Source of the DNA: Notolepis coatsorum
Lineage: Eukaryota; Chordata; Actinopteri; Aulopiformes; Paralepididae
Assembly: GCA_963971535.1 (NCBI GenBank)
Contig: OZ020594.1
Span: 111,224,251 to 111,288,250, forward strand
Direction: 5' to 3'
Length of the DNA stretch: 64,000 nt
The position numbers and the translations under genes were made by a program. Shown here in pieces: positions 21,066 through 32,300 of this stretch; the first letter of the stretch is position 1, and each line of letters begins with the position of its first letter. Below the pieces are notes generated by a model. It was given only the letters and a program-made list of their open reading frames with translations. It was not told the DNA's origin and ran no database searches.

Positions 21066-23740
21066 CATTACGACAGTGCTGAGTAAAAAACGTACCCAAC
21101 CAGGGTCTCCATAGTGCTTAACCCTGTGACACCCGGACCGACCTGGCATTTTTCCCCCTGAAAAAAGCCCCAAGTCCCTCAGGGTACCAGAACAGCAGAT
21201 CTGCATCCCCGGCGGACAACGGGTTCAACTGATCCGGACCAGCGTGACCAGAACCAGTCCCGTGCCCTAACCACGCCGACATGCCTACTCCAGGAGAAGG
21301 GGCAGATATGCGTGTTGATCTCAAACATGAAAAGAAGGCGCCACCCAAACGTTCGGGCGAACCGCGCCCGGTGGCCCACCCCCAGGGCGTGAGACCCCTC
21401 TACATATGTTCAGATCCATTCCGTCATCATCCCCCAGATATGAACGAGAATCCGTCGATAACCAAACCAGGTCGTCGGATTTGGTCGTCGGAAGAGGAAA
21501 AACCTCCATCCCAGTTGCTTTATAAAAACGCCGTTTTAACCTCAAGCAACCAAGGCGTGCCAGTCAGTCGCCTGTTTACAGAACACCGAGCTAGCACTAT
21601 ACGTGCGTCGGGACACACCCACATCAATGAACAGGCTATTTAGACCTGTCATTGAATCCCCAAGGCGCCCAGGGGAACGACAAGAGGGGTGTGATACTTC
21701 CTAACTCCAACTCTTTTTAAAAGAAAAGAAGGAAGCACCAACAGTATGTATCCCAGTCTACACAGCCGGGGGTAAAAATTTGTCACATTTTTACATCCCA
21801 CCACCCTCCCATAGGAAGGAGACGGGAATCCCCAGAGAGACTTCCCACGCGAGCTGTACAGATTGAAAAGCATATATTGCACCTTGAGCCATGTAAAAAA
21901 TTGGTGTTTAGGGCTCTCCGGGAGGAGGCACTGAACCCATACACACTCAATAATCGAATTGAATCGAATACATACACAATAGAGTAGGACTCCTTCTAGA
22001 GGGTCCACTCACCTTGACAATCTAAGGAGGAGGCTCTGTACTCTGAAGGAGGCTCCCTCCTCACGGAAGGAGTCCCAACTCACAGAAGGCCCGAATAGGA
22101 GCTTGGTGAGGAGGAGCCCTGACCACCCCCCGAAACAGATCCATCACATGGACCTGAACAGCACACGGAAGTCCTACCAACAGAGACGCGCACGGTGACG
22201 TACTCTATGGCGGGGGAATTTCTGCGGTGCACACGCCCAATATTCCAGGCCGTGGGAACAGGAAACTCCCTCCCCCCCTCACCCTGTAACGTGCCGAACC
22301 GCAACGTGACAGGAACCTTGAAGGACAGGTGGGTTTACCCCTGACCAACAGAAAAAAGGGGGAGGAAAGGTTACCAGTTCACCCCTTTACGACCCCACAC
22401 CCATGATACGATGTAATGACAAAAAGAGAGTATGACACAGTCATAGTCAGCTCCATGAAGCGTCTGACAGCTTCACACAGCGCATGAGCTAACCTGCTAT
22501 CTGATTTTTACTAAGGAAAAAACACAGAATAGAGAGGGCTCTCCAAGAGCCCCGGTACCAAACTTACACATGTGCTTCTGTGGCCAGTCCAACCCAGTTG
22601 TAGGTCACATGACACACACAACCCATCATCACCTACAAAAAATGGCAAAAATACTCTACAGAGGAACGCCATTTTTCATAATGAGAGAATACATAATTCT
22701 CGATTAGTATCGGCCACAGGCCTTGCTAAGCACACACGAAAGCGACCAAACAATCTTTTCTTTTAGGAAAATAAAGTTTCTCCAGCAGTTTTAGCACAAC
22801 CTCAGCAATCAAGCTAAGGGTTACATTGCATCCCTACCACACAGTGACACAATGTAGTGCAACAACATGTCTGATAGGAGGATGAAGAAGTCCCCAGGGA
22901 ACCGGGGGGAAACACAATCCTCCTACTTTACCCTTAATACGGCCAGTTAAAACAGGAAAACCTGTTAATATGTGAACACACTGTTCATTGTCATTACAGG
23001 CTGAGAAAAGAATCATTCTTTACTCATGTGTCACTAAGCATAGCTTTATAGGTTAGTTAACCCCCTTAGTTGTGAGTACACGGTACGTATAAACACACAT
23101 GATGTTTCTCAACACAACAAACCAGATCATTTTCACATCTGTAACAACAACCCGATTTGCATGGAGAAGCTAAATACCAGTGACAAGACAATTCACACAT
23201 AACTTGCGTCGTATCCTAAATGTAGTGCAGCAACACTCGTTTTGGAAAACAACGTTATTTACAAAACATTTAGAAGGGAAAGCCAGAAGAAGTGTACAAG
23301 GTCTGGCCAAACCTTGCCTACCCGGAGCGTAGATCAACGAAGTGCAGTCTCAAGGCACCGTAGTAAACACAGCCGTTCTGTGTTGCCGACCCGGCCAGCG
23401 TCGCCGCTCCAACCCGTCGCTACGGTCCCCTTTGTTGACCTAGGCCTCGCCGTCCTGGCCCAGGGCAGGTTCGACGAACATCCTCTGTCAAATATGACGT
23501 CGTAGTCAAGAGTGTTTAAAACATGTTATAATCAAAGCACGTTCAACAGAGTAGCATTAAGCTAACGGCCGCTCCAACCGTCGGTCGCTACCGCCCCTGC
23601 CCGCGAGACGCCGAGCGAACGGCGCACGCGACCAGACGGGAGCTTCGAATCCCCCCCGCCTCTCCCCGTGAGGGAGAGGGGAGTTGGGAACCGCGGCGGC
23701 GCGCGAGGGGCCGGAGCCACCCCGCGCTGGGCCTCGGCCG
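21066..23740. other. Interior of DIRS-like element, no recognised gene
   Basis: GC-rich with many short frames but no domain that I recognise on either strand. Notable only for C-rich runs and the absence of RT motifs such as DLKDAYFH or YLDD. Confidence 0.5.
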
Positions 23741-23994
23741 ATAGCAGCAAGCTAACGTTTCCTAGCCTAACCTAGATAGGCCACCTAGTGATCACAGCAG
23801 GCCAGCGCCGCAGCTAACAGCTGACTGGCTAACAGTAGGCCACCACTAGCACGTAAGCTAAGCAGCGATAGCAGCAAGCTAACGTTTCCTAGCCTAACCC
23901 AGGTAGGCCACCTAGTGATCACAGCAGGCTAGCGCCACAGCTAACAGCTGACTGGCTAACAGTAGGCCACCACTAGCACGTAAGCTAAGCAGCT
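23741..23994. repeat. 127-bp tandem duplication
   Basis: Two units starting ATAGCAGCAAGCTAACG, at 23741 and 23868, differing at a few positions. Within the DIRS-like element. Confidence 0.85.
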
Positions 23995-24827
23995 ATCACC
24001 TGAACTTGTACACAATGATATAACACTCACCCAGACAGGCCGCCGTTCTGAAACCCTCCTCACTTTTTAAGAGAAAAGAGAAACAAGATGTTAACACAGT
24101 TTTACAACGGTGATTTTACCAACACCCGACGGAGCCAGCACAATACCCAACTGGCCTGTGTAGCTGACTTTGAACACAGATCTTCCGCTAATGAACATCT
24201 ATGCCCATATCTCCTTGTGAGGGAATACTCTCATTTGGATATGAAAGATGGGGCCTAACACGGTGACAGAGAGACATCCACTCGTCCAGAAAACACAGGG
24301 ATCACCAGTGTTAATGGTCGTGGCCCACTAGTTAAACTATAATGGGCTTCAGATCAAGGTCTTCCGCTGCTGCCTAAGAGGCTGATCAAAAGACCTTAAT
24401 CTGGGGCCGGTGTTCGTAAACATTGTCAGTTAGCCCCCATAGCACTAACAGACAAGTGGAGCCGCCAGCAAAACAGTACCCACCAACCTGAAACCCACCG
24501 CTTCTCACAACAGCGGCGCGTCCTACAGTTCAGCTGTGTCCTGAAAGGTTTCACCCCAACCAACACAGCAAGGAACTGCAGTTGAGAGGCATGCAGCGGC
24601 GTGCTCCCAATACGAAACCCGGTGGAGGATTTTAGAATGATCACCATCTTCCAGACACTCCAGTGACGAAGACAATATCGCCGTATTTTCTCGAAAATAG
24701 TGAGAGAGAAAATAAAGATATGATGTCAACGTATCTACTTGTTCTTCTTTTCCTCGTAAACATTGCTTTTCCAGCCAATATTTTTCTCCACGTCAAGTGG
24801 GCATATGAGCAATACGTTGCTTGTGAT

Positions 24828-25002
24828 GAAATTTGAGAAGGAGATGAGTGTGTGGCACCACCCCTGCTTATGTAGGTAAGCGGATGGGGGTGTGGCCAGA
24901 TGAATGCTGGCATTTAAAGGTACATTTTGAAATTTATTCAGTGTATATATGCTGAAGCGAGATATATGCATGAGACGCTGAGCGGGAGCTAGTGTGATAC
25001 AG
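24828..25002. repeat. DIRS-like right terminal inverted repeat
   Basis: Inverse of the left terminal repeat. It ends GCTAGTGTGATACAG directly before AAC at 25003-25005. Confidence 0.8.
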
Positions 25003-25005
25003 AAC

Positions 25006-25125
25006 TATTTATTCTATTTGATACTTTCTCATTAGCATTTTCACTGCAATATCCATTCAATGATTTAAGTGCTTCTCTGTATACAAATATGGAGCTACAA
25101 TTCTCACACATGAAATGATACATGC
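25006..25125 (-). repeat. Large inverted repeat, right arm (continuation)
   Basis: Reverse complement of about 4470-4580. It resumes immediately after the DIRS-like element, with ATTCTATTTGATACTTTCTC and GGAGCTACAATTCTCACAC matching the left arm. Confidence 0.8.
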
Positions 25126-25475
25126 ACACACATGAAATGATACATGCACACACATGAAATGATACATGCACAGACATGAAATGATACATGCACACACATT
25201 AAATGATACATGCACAGACATGAAATTATACATGCACACACATGAAATGATACATGCACACACATGAAATGATACATGCACACACATGAAATGATACATG
25301 CACAGACATGAAATGATACATGCACACACACGAAATGATACATGCACACACATTAAATGATACATGCACAGACATGAAATTATACATGCACACACATGAA
25401 ATGATACATGCACAGACATGAAATTATACATGCACACACATGAAATTATACATGCACACACATGAAATGATACAT
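25106..25475. repeat. 22-bp tandem repeat, about 16 copies
   Basis: Unit contains ACATGAAATGATACATGCAC. The left arm has a single unit at the same point (about 4466-4487), so the array expanded after the arms diverged. Antisense frames give Cys/His-rich repetitive text with no biological meaning. Confidence 0.9.
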
Positions 25476-25540
25476 GGCCCTATGAAACCAATGCTCCGAT
25501 ACAAGCATCAAACTCGAAACTACATTTCCCCCAAACCCTG
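25476..25540 (-). repeat. Inverted piece of hAT copy-C type sequence
   Basis: GAAACCAATGCTCCGATA and AACTACATTTCCC are the inverse of 11185-11230 just after the 47-bp array of copy C. It abuts plus-strand hAT promoter sequence of copy D, so an inversion or end-joining happened here. Confidence 0.55.
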
Positions 25541-25769
25541 CTTTAAAGCCTGCTTTGCTACGGCAAAAGTCACGTGAAGTGTATCGTTCGCTCAGGGAAT
25601 CATGTGACTGGTTTCGACACGGCGAGACTGATCCGTAACGCGAGACTTTGTTTGCGCTGCATTCTATTCTACATAAACGCCCAAAACATTTCACTCGATC
25701 TGTGTGGTTTTGTAGTAGGAGTGGTAGTTGTTTTTGAGAGTTGCTATTGAGAGTTGTTTTTTGATCATC

Positions 25770-26043
25770 ATGGCGCCAGCTAAGAAGAGAAGCCGTTCTC
25801 AAATGTGGGAACACTTTGATCTGATCAGTCCTATTAAGGTATGTGTGCATTGTACTCCTTAATAATGTGTAATTCTGAGAGTGTACAAATAAGAGTAGCA
25901 TTCGATTTCTATATGATTAGATATGTGTTGTGTAGCCTATTTATTATGCTTTGTAGAGACCATCAAAAAATAAATTAAATTAGTTTGGATGCAATTTGAT
26001 TTGTCTACAGGTCAAGTGCTTGCTGTGTCGTCACCAATTGGCC

Positions 26044-26081
<38 letters not shown>

Positions 26082-26092
26082 TACGTCCTCAA
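25770..26092 (+). pseudogene. hAT transposase exons 1 and 2 with BED finger (copy D)
   Basis: Exon 1 (25770-25838) reads MAPAKKRSRSQMWEHFDLI. The intron (25839-26010) starts GTATGTGTG and ends TTGTCTACAG. Exon 2 continues in frame with VKCLLCRHQLAY, the two-cysteine half of a BED zinc finger, then an asparagine run encoded by an AAT microsatellite (about 26045-26085). The histidine half is lost where unrelated DNA starts at about 26093. The BED finger binds the transposon ends in this family. Confidence 0.75.
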
Positions 26093-26700
26093 TAAGATAA
26101 GATATTCCTTTATTAAGGATGGCACATTTATCCCAGCCACGTCACTTTAAATTTGATTTGAATAGAGTGAAATATAACTCTATTGATTTGAGTGGAGTGA
26201 GTTTTAACAACTCCGTCCAAATTACTGAATGCATTATTAGTCCAAGTGTCCAAGTGTCTTAATCAGTTCATTTTGGTAGGTCCTGTGCACGGTAAACAGA
26301 TCCAAAATGACCACGTCTTCAAGTTGGTAGCCCAATCATGATGTCCCAATAGGCAGAGAGGGTTAGCCTTATTCTGCTTCTTGAAGAAAATATGCAATCC
26401 ACTGATTAGATCCATTTAGAGTTGATTTGAGTATAGTCCGACAACCGGCACAAAGCACAGAGGGGAGAGGAGAGAAATGCGACTGTCTCTGGGAAGGGCT
26501 GGGAAGGTAGGCACTTCAGAGCCAAGTATGAGAAGGAGAACCAGCAGGACTCAGATCAAGATAGGTTTTATTTATTGTACAAACATTATTACACACTCAT
26601 TAACTCATTATCATTCATCAAACACACTATACAAATGCAATATGATATAATATTATCGTTCATCATGCCTTGCCTTATTTAAAAAAAAAATGTAATTTGT
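26093..26700. other. Unassigned insertion in hAT copy D
   Basis: Begins with AATAAGATAAGATATTCC-like text that could be an antisense LINE tail. The rest has no recognisable coding sequence. It separates the BED finger from the next exon. Confidence 0.4.
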
Positions 26701-26713
26701 TTGTCTGTCTTAG

Positions 26714-27675
26714 TGGACCGGAAGCAAGAGCTGGATGAGGCGCTTGTCAACATGGTGGTGAAAGACTCCCAGCCTTTTTCCATCGTGGATGATCAGGGCT
26801 TCAAAGAGTTTGTGGGAAAGCTTGATCCCACATACATTCTGCCTTCTAGACACGTAGCGTACACTGTATTGCACTATCGCAGGACCTTAGCATGTCTTTT
26901 ACCATGATTTTGTAAACTTTATGTACATTATATCTGTTATGTCTTATTCTTATTACTTGTATTATTGCACAATCGCTGTGGGCATGACCACCCGCATTTC
27001 ACTGTATGATTGTATCCCGTTACAAATAAAACTCTTGACTTGACAGGTTCTGAAGAAAATGGTGGTCGATAAGTATGAGGAGGAGAAGACCAAGGCCAAG
27101 GCTCAACTGCAGGACATAGAGGGTGTGAGCCTGACTGCAGATATGTGGACCTCCATTAATATGGATGCTTATCTTGCAGTAACATGCCATTATGTCCACG
27201 AAGGTGACGCTGCAAAGATGGCCACTGTACTTTTGGGAGTGCTGCCAATCCCTCAAGTGCATACAGCTGAAAACCTTGCAGCTACTATGAGGTCTCTCAT
27301 GGAGGAGTGGGGCATTGCAACCAAGGTTAGATGCCTTGTGACGGATGCTGCATCAAACATGATGGCCACTGCCAGACATCTGGAGATTAGCCATGTTGTG
27401 TGCATTGCACATGCACTAAATCTAGTGGTAAAAAAATCCCTAGAGCAAACACCTGGCCTAGAGGATCTACGCACAAGGGCACGGAGAATAGTGATGTTTT
27501 TCCGATCCAGCACTACTGCTAAAGAGAGGCTGACCAGTGCGCAGGTGCTAATGAGTCGTCCAGTGCTGAAGGTGATCCAAGAGGTGGACACTCGCTGGAA
27601 CAGCACCTTCCTGATGCTGCAACGCCTGTATGATGAGAGGCAAACAGTGGGGGCAGCACTTGCATCACTGAGAAC
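26714..27675 (+). pseudogene. hAT transposase central exon(s), copy D
   Basis: After the acceptor TCTGTCTTAG the frame reads DRKQELDEALVNMVVKDSQP and GKLDPTYILPSR. A LINE 3' end interrupts at about 26851-27046. Coding then resumes with LKKMVVDKYEEE, SLTADMWTSINMDAYL (start of the catalytic core), CLVTDAASNM, HALNLVVKKSLEQ and VDTRWNSTFLMLQRL. It stops at ASLRT because a DIRS element begins at 27676. The next stretch of transposase never reappears; only the final exon is found at 41361. It is the sister of copy A, whose uninterrupted sequence shows where both insertions fell. Confidence 0.85.
26851..27046 (+). mobile_element. LINE 3' end inserted in hAT copy D
   Basis: Contains CGCATTTCACTGTATG and ends ACAAATAAAACTCTTGACTT, the same family as 5711-6114 and 44165-44669. 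It splits the transposase between ILPSR and LKKM. The short sequence GACA occurs at both junctions. Confidence 0.7.
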
Positions 27676-27920
27676 GATAGGTTATGTATATAACCTAGTT
27701 ATATGAGTACTGGCTAAGCGTCCCGCTCTTAAGCCATACCGAGATATACCTCATCTCATGTACCTAGTGTACTCCATCAACGAATAAAAACAAATACACC
27801 CAGCACCTGCCAGGCCCCGCCCTAGTGACGTACTATATAGTACTAGGCGTGGTCACCACTCACTCTTCCTCGGAAAAATTGTTTCCAAAGAAAAGTTTCC
27901 CCAAGGGAACTCAGGGCACG

Positions 27921-28020
27921 CTAAGAGTGGGACGCTTAGCCAGTACTCATATAACTAGGTTATATACATAACCTATCGTTATATACTCGTACTGGCATCG
28001 CGTCCCGCTCTTAAGCCATA
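27921..28020. repeat. DIRS internal complementary region
   Basis: 27921-27977 is the inverse of the left terminus (27676-27733, with GATAGGTTATGTATATAAC). GTT follows at 27978-27980. Then comes ATATACTCGTACTGGC, which should be the inverse of the lost right terminus. The layout is the same as at 19698-19792. Confidence 0.8.
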
Positions 28021-28215
28021 CCGAGATATGGGATAGAGCGGACGCGAGGCCCGACAAATGCACCCCCTGAGGACCCGTAAGCCCACATCAGGGGGGAGGG
28101 GAGTCCCATCACCCCACTCTTCCTAATGAAGAGGGTGCGGCAGTCAACTCCACCCGAGTGCGAACAAGAGGGAACTAGAACCTCTTGAACGCACAGCACA
28201 GGCGGAACCACGTGC

Positions 28216-28623
28216 GGCACGGTGGTGTAGTGGTCAAACACTGTCGCCTCACAGCAAGAAGGTCCAGGGTTCGATTCCCGCTTGGGGACCAGGTTTCCAT
28301 GATGCCAGTCTCCCAGGCCTTTCTTTGTGGAGTGTGCATGTTCTCCCCGTGCTCGCAAGGGTTTCCCCCCCGATAAGATAAACCCAATGGAAAAACATGC
28401 ACAACAACAAGATCGCTAACCCTGTGGCGTCCTTGACGAAGACGGACAGGAGCACTTGGATTGGTCCCCTGGCGCGGCTCATGTTGACGCCTGTCTGCTC
28501 CCGGCTGCCCTTGGGGGGGAAGGACGATGGGATAGGTTAATCGCAGAGACGAATCGCATGCATGCATCGCATGCGTGCCGATTGATGACCTCTGAGCAGG
28601 TCCTAAATTAATTATTATTATTA
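28216..28623 (+). mobile_element. tRNA-derived SINE, copy 3
   Basis: Same family as 9322-9846: head GGCACGGTGGTGTAGTGG, B-box GGTTCGATTCC, tail of ATT repeats. Inserted in the 3' non-coding region of the DIRS element, so it is younger than that element. Confidence 0.85.
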
Positions 28624-28651
28624 CATTGTGGCCCACACCCACACACTCCTG

Positions 28652-29363
28652 CTACCCCACCAAAGGACGGGAAGCAGGAGAGGCCACAGACCTCAGAACC
28701 GCCTGGGAGACAGAACCCCCGGTCATGTCCATGAGGTAAAACCTTACGAAGGGACCCGGTGAGGACCATGAAGCCGCAGCACAGATGTCCTCCACCGAGG
28801 CCCCACCCAGTAGAGCGGCAGAGGCCGCCACCCCACGAGTGGAGTGCGCCCTGACGCCCCCAGGAGGGGCCAGCCCAGCCAACGTGTAGCAAAGGGCAAT
28901 GCCCTCGCACAACCAATGGGACAGGCGCTGTTTCGACAGTGCCTTACCAGCACGAGAGCCACCGTAACAGATAAAGAGCTGATCGGTAGCCCTGAGGCCC
29001 TGAGTACGGCTGAGGTAAAACCCCAAAGCCCGGACCAGACATGACAGGTGAAGGCCCGCCTCCAACTCACTGGCGTGAGGAGGCGGATGAAACGCCTGAA
29101 CCACAATATCCCTGGAGCGGAAAGAACTCCGGATATTTTTAGGCACGAAGGCAGGATTAGGCCACAGAGTGGCACCGCAATCGGAACGAAAAGACAGGCA
29201 CTCTGGCCATACCGAGAGAGCACAAAGCTCACCCACGCGTTTAGCGGAGGTGACGGCCAGCAAGAACGCGGTCTTGAACGACAGCTGTTCCAACGGCGCT
29301 TGTTCAAGAGGCTCAAACGGGGCCAAGGACAACCGACTGAGGACCAATTGAAGATCCCAGCTC
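28652..29363 (-). pseudogene. DIRS tyrosine recombinase, catalytic C-terminal part
   Basis: Catalytic half of a tyrosine recombinase, which would integrate the circular DNA copy. The first catalytic Arg is in AVTSAKRVGELCAL. The H-x-x-R block is VRAHSTRGVAAS. The likely nucleophile Tyr is in FVRFYLMDM near the C-terminus. The frame enters from the L1 insertion at 29363 (SWDLQLVLSRLSLAP) and is open to its stop at 28652. The N-terminal half is 9.7 kb away at 39122-39489. A 14-bp duplication at the break shows the gene was whole before the LINE landed. Confidence 0.88.
29350..29363. repeat. Target-site duplication of L1/Tx1 element (left)
   Basis: GAAGATCCCAGCTC, repeated exactly at 39108-39121. 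Confidence 0.9.
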
Positions 29364-29516
29364 CCAAGGCTTCCGGTTTAGCTATAGAATGGAGTAAGTC
29401 GCATGTGACACAGCTGCTCACCCGTTTTTTTTTTCTCGTTTTAAAAACATATTTATAAACCACCAATGAGTTTAAAACTTGACGCATATATCAACTGAGA
29501 TTATCAACTAACTATA

Positions 29517-30509
29517 TTGACTGAAAGATTTGAGATGCCACTAACAAGGAAAGATAAAACGCTTACAAAACCAAGCGCAGAAGACCCGCCTATGGCCGCG
29601 GGGTACGTTCGCAAAATCGCAGAGGATATTGACGTCATGGCATCCCCCTCAAGTTCAACCCCTACAAACACCTCCTCAGACGCGGAATATATCATCCGGG
29701 AAATGAAAAATGAAATGAAGAAAATGGAGAAGACAATAACCGAAAAAGTAGATGCTATCAAAGAATCTATCGAATGTAAAATAGAAGCGCTAAGGGTGGA
29801 TGCCGATGCACATATTAAGTGCACCGTGGCACTGGAAACAGGTTTGGAAGAACACCAACAAAATTTCGGTCGGATCTACAAAGACGTAGTTGATATCAAC
29901 GTTAATCTAACAGATGAGATGAAGGGAAACTACAAAGAACTCAATACGGAGCTCAACGATATAACGGTTGAGCTTAAGCGAATCAATGAAGAACAGAAAG
30001 CTAAAATATTCGAGATGGAATATCAAAATCGCAAGCTGAATATTCGTATAGTCGGTCTGGACGAGTCGGTGAGCTGCACACACCCTGAAGAGTTTGCGAC
30101 AGAATTACAGAAAATCCTGGGACCAACGATCCTTCCTAAGGTACCTGAGGTGGAGGAGTGCTACAGATTGGGGACCCGATCCAACGACAATAACGTTAGA
30201 CCCAGAGTGATATTGGTTATCCTGCGTCAAGTCAGAATAAAAGAAATTATCATTCGTGAAACTCGCAGGATGAAAGGCAATCTGAAATACAAGGATATAT
30301 CAATACACTGTTTTGAAGATTATTGTCGGGAGGTGGTGGACCTGCGAGCCAAGTTCAAGACGGTGATGTCACAACTCTATCTGGAAAAATACAAACTCAT
30401 ATTAATATACCCTGCAAGACTTCGCATCGTCGATAAACAAGGAGTAAGGGTTTTCCTCAACTCGCCTGAAGATGCAGCCAAATACATGGCAGCACAAAAT
30501 GCAGGATAA
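29517..30509 (+). CDS. L1/Tx1 LINE ORF1 protein
   Basis: 330-residue intact frame. The N-terminal third is polar, followed by a predicted coiled coil (about residues 55-170, rich in K/E/I heptads). An RRM-like core follows, with RKLNIRIVGLDES and an RNA-binding block around RPRVILVILRQVRIKE. A C-terminal domain has YPARLRIVDKQGVRVF and ends at AAQNAG. ORF1 proteins of this group trimerise and coat the LINE RNA. The intact frame contrasts with the decayed ORF2, so this copy may still make ORF1 protein if transcribed. Confidence 0.85.
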   Translation: MTERFEMPLTRKDKTLTKPSAEDPPMAAGYVRKIAEDIDVMASPSSSTPTNTSSDAEYIIREMKNEMKKMEKTITEKVDAIKESIECKIEALRVDADAHIKCTVALETGLEEHQQNFGRIYKDVVDINVNLTDEMKGNYKELNTELNDITVELKRINEEQKAKIFEMEYQNRKLNIRIVGLDESVSCTHPEEFATELQKILGPTILPKVPEVEECYRLGTRSNDNNVRPRVILVILRQVRIKEIIIRETRRMKGNLKYKDISIHCFEDYCREVVDLRAKFKTVMSQLYLEKYKLILIYPARLRIVDKQGVRVFLNSPEDAAKYMAAQNAG

Positions 30510-31643
30510 TGTATAAACGGCCTTTTAATCTCTGTTAGGCATGGACACCATAGTATAAACTTTAATGAACCGCTGATTTGGGGCAGAGAGACCTACGAGC
30601 TCAGAGTTATTGAATGTTTTCCCCGTTGGACATCTATTATTGTGGACATATTGGATTTAAAATTGGAACGATACAGAGAAGATGAACATGGCGTTGAAGT
30701 GATCCTTATTTTAAGAGTATGGAATTCTAATAACATTCCAGAACATACTGGAACATTCTAACACTGTAAAAACGACATATTGGAATAATCTAGAACATCT
30801 AAAACATTCTTTGATATAGGGAACATTCTGGAATAACAGCAATACGTGGCCAGACATACAGCCAGAAGCCCTTCGGGGGAATAACCAACAGCATCTAGCT
30901 GCAGAATCACAGAACCATCACAGCAGCGGCCGGCTGAGAACCGGTGGGCCCATATCGGAATAACATTCTTCACAAGGGATCATCGCCCACCCATGGCCAG
31001 GGGAAATGCTGCATATACGTATTTAAAAACTGCTTTTTATTAATTGGAAATATTCCACTACTTCTCCAATTTATACTCTAGGTGTTTAAGCATAGCAAAG
31101 CTCTTTAAATATCTAAGTTAATGTTCTCTTCTTTTTTTTCCTTTTTTCTTCTCTTTTCTATGATTTATTGAGGTTCTCTTTTCAGTTCAATACCTCCATA
31201 TTATTCTTGGGTTATTATAAATTACACAAGTTCTTATAAAATGTAAGTGATTATGGCATGATAATTGAAGCTTATTTTTGGTCTTTATTTTTATCTTATT
31301 TTAATTTTTATTTAACGGGAAAGTGGCCAAGCCACAGTTGACATTCTACTTATGGTAGAATTTAGAATGTTAGATCCTATGGTATACATAGGAATGTTAA
31401 GGATAATTGGATCATTCTGGGATATCCGGTGGTTTAAGGGAGGGAGTTATACGCAAAGGTTGTGTTCATGGGACACAGTCCTGTACGATTCTCGGTGGGA
31501 GGGGGGAATAGGGGATTTTTATTTGTATATATATATGTTTTTAAGCTCGGCTCTCAACGGGACCTCAATAATTGGATGTACATCTATTGTAGCTTCGGAC
31601 TCCAGAAGCATTACCAACAACTACACAACAACATGTATAGATT
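30510..31643 (+). other. Inter-ORF region of L1/Tx1 LINE
   Basis: 1.1 kb without recognisable coding sequence. It includes repeated ACATTCTGGAA-like words around 30730-30850 and a pyrimidine-rich stretch at 31128-31160. It is longer than the equivalent 0.7 kb of the second L1/Tx1 copy, so it may hold a small unrecognised insertion. Confidence 0.45.
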
Positions 31644-32300
31644 ATGGCTAGTTTGAATATAATGATCTGGAACACTGGTGGAATAAATAATCAACACAAA
31701 CGCAAAAGCGTGCTCACACTGATGAAAAAAGAACAGGTGGACGTGGCTCTGCTAAGCGAAACGCACATTTTAGAGAAAGACATAGATTAATTAGCGGACA
31801 ACACATATCATAACATTAGTCACTCTTCCTTTGGAACGAGAACTCGGGGAGTAGCCATAGTCGTTAGACGGAAATTGAACATTGAATTGAAGGGAGTATG
31901 GTCTGATGCAGATGGTCGGATAACTATAGCTAAGATTTTACACAAGAACAGGAAAATAGCGCTGGTAGCGGTATACGCCCCAAATTTATACGAAGTTAAT
32001 TTCTTCACTACACTTACCGGAGTAATGTTAGACCTTCCCGAATACTCATTTATAATTGGTGCGGATTTTAATGCCATTTGGAATCCAAGGATGGAAAAAA
32101 ATCAAACCCCTCCTTTTCCAGCGAACAAAAAAATGCATCTAATGCATTAAAGGATTGGTCGAAGATTACAGGTGTAAATGACTTATGGCGATCACTTAAC
32201 CCCACGACCCGGAAGTACTCCTGTCGATCTGCGAGATATAACACTTTTTCCAGAATAGATTACATTTTTACATCCCGAGACTATTTGATAACTACGATGT
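31644..32300 (+). pseudogene. L1/Tx1 ORF2, endonuclease domain (broken)
   Basis: AP-type endonuclease that nicks target DNA. It starts MASLNIMIWNTGGINNQ and contains VALLSETHIL (catalytic Glu) and FIIGADFNAIWNP (Asp/Asn). RYNTFSRIDYIFTS leads towards the SDH block, where NALSDHCYL appears after a frame change near 32299. A TAA at 31788-31790 interrupts after LEKDID, and frames shift near 32100 and 32290. Not functional. Confidence 0.8.

Larger units (their letters stand above)
19447..25005 (-). mobile_element. DIRS-like element without recognisable RT or recombinase
   Basis: Bounded by AAC at 19447-19449 and 25003-25005. The inverted-repeat left arm shows the same locus uninterrupted with a single AAC (as GTT at 4581-4583), so the borders are exact. 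The ends are inverted repeats of about 170-200 bp. An internal block at 19698-19792 is complementary to the left end followed by the right end, the internal complementary region that defines DIRS-group retroelements. The 5.55-kb interior is GC-rich and shows no RT, RNase H or complete tyrosine recombinase, so it is probably non-autonomous. Orientation is inferred from the position of the complementary region, by analogy with the element at 27676. Confidence 0.8.

Noticed and set aside
23560..23740. GC-rich block resembling a large-subunit rRNA expansion segment
   Set aside because: No conserved rRNA core sequence could be recognised around it.
25057..25461. Cys/His/Met-rich antisense open frame that looks like a metal-binding protein
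   Set aside because: Product of the 22-bp tandem array; no start context and no non-repetitive part.
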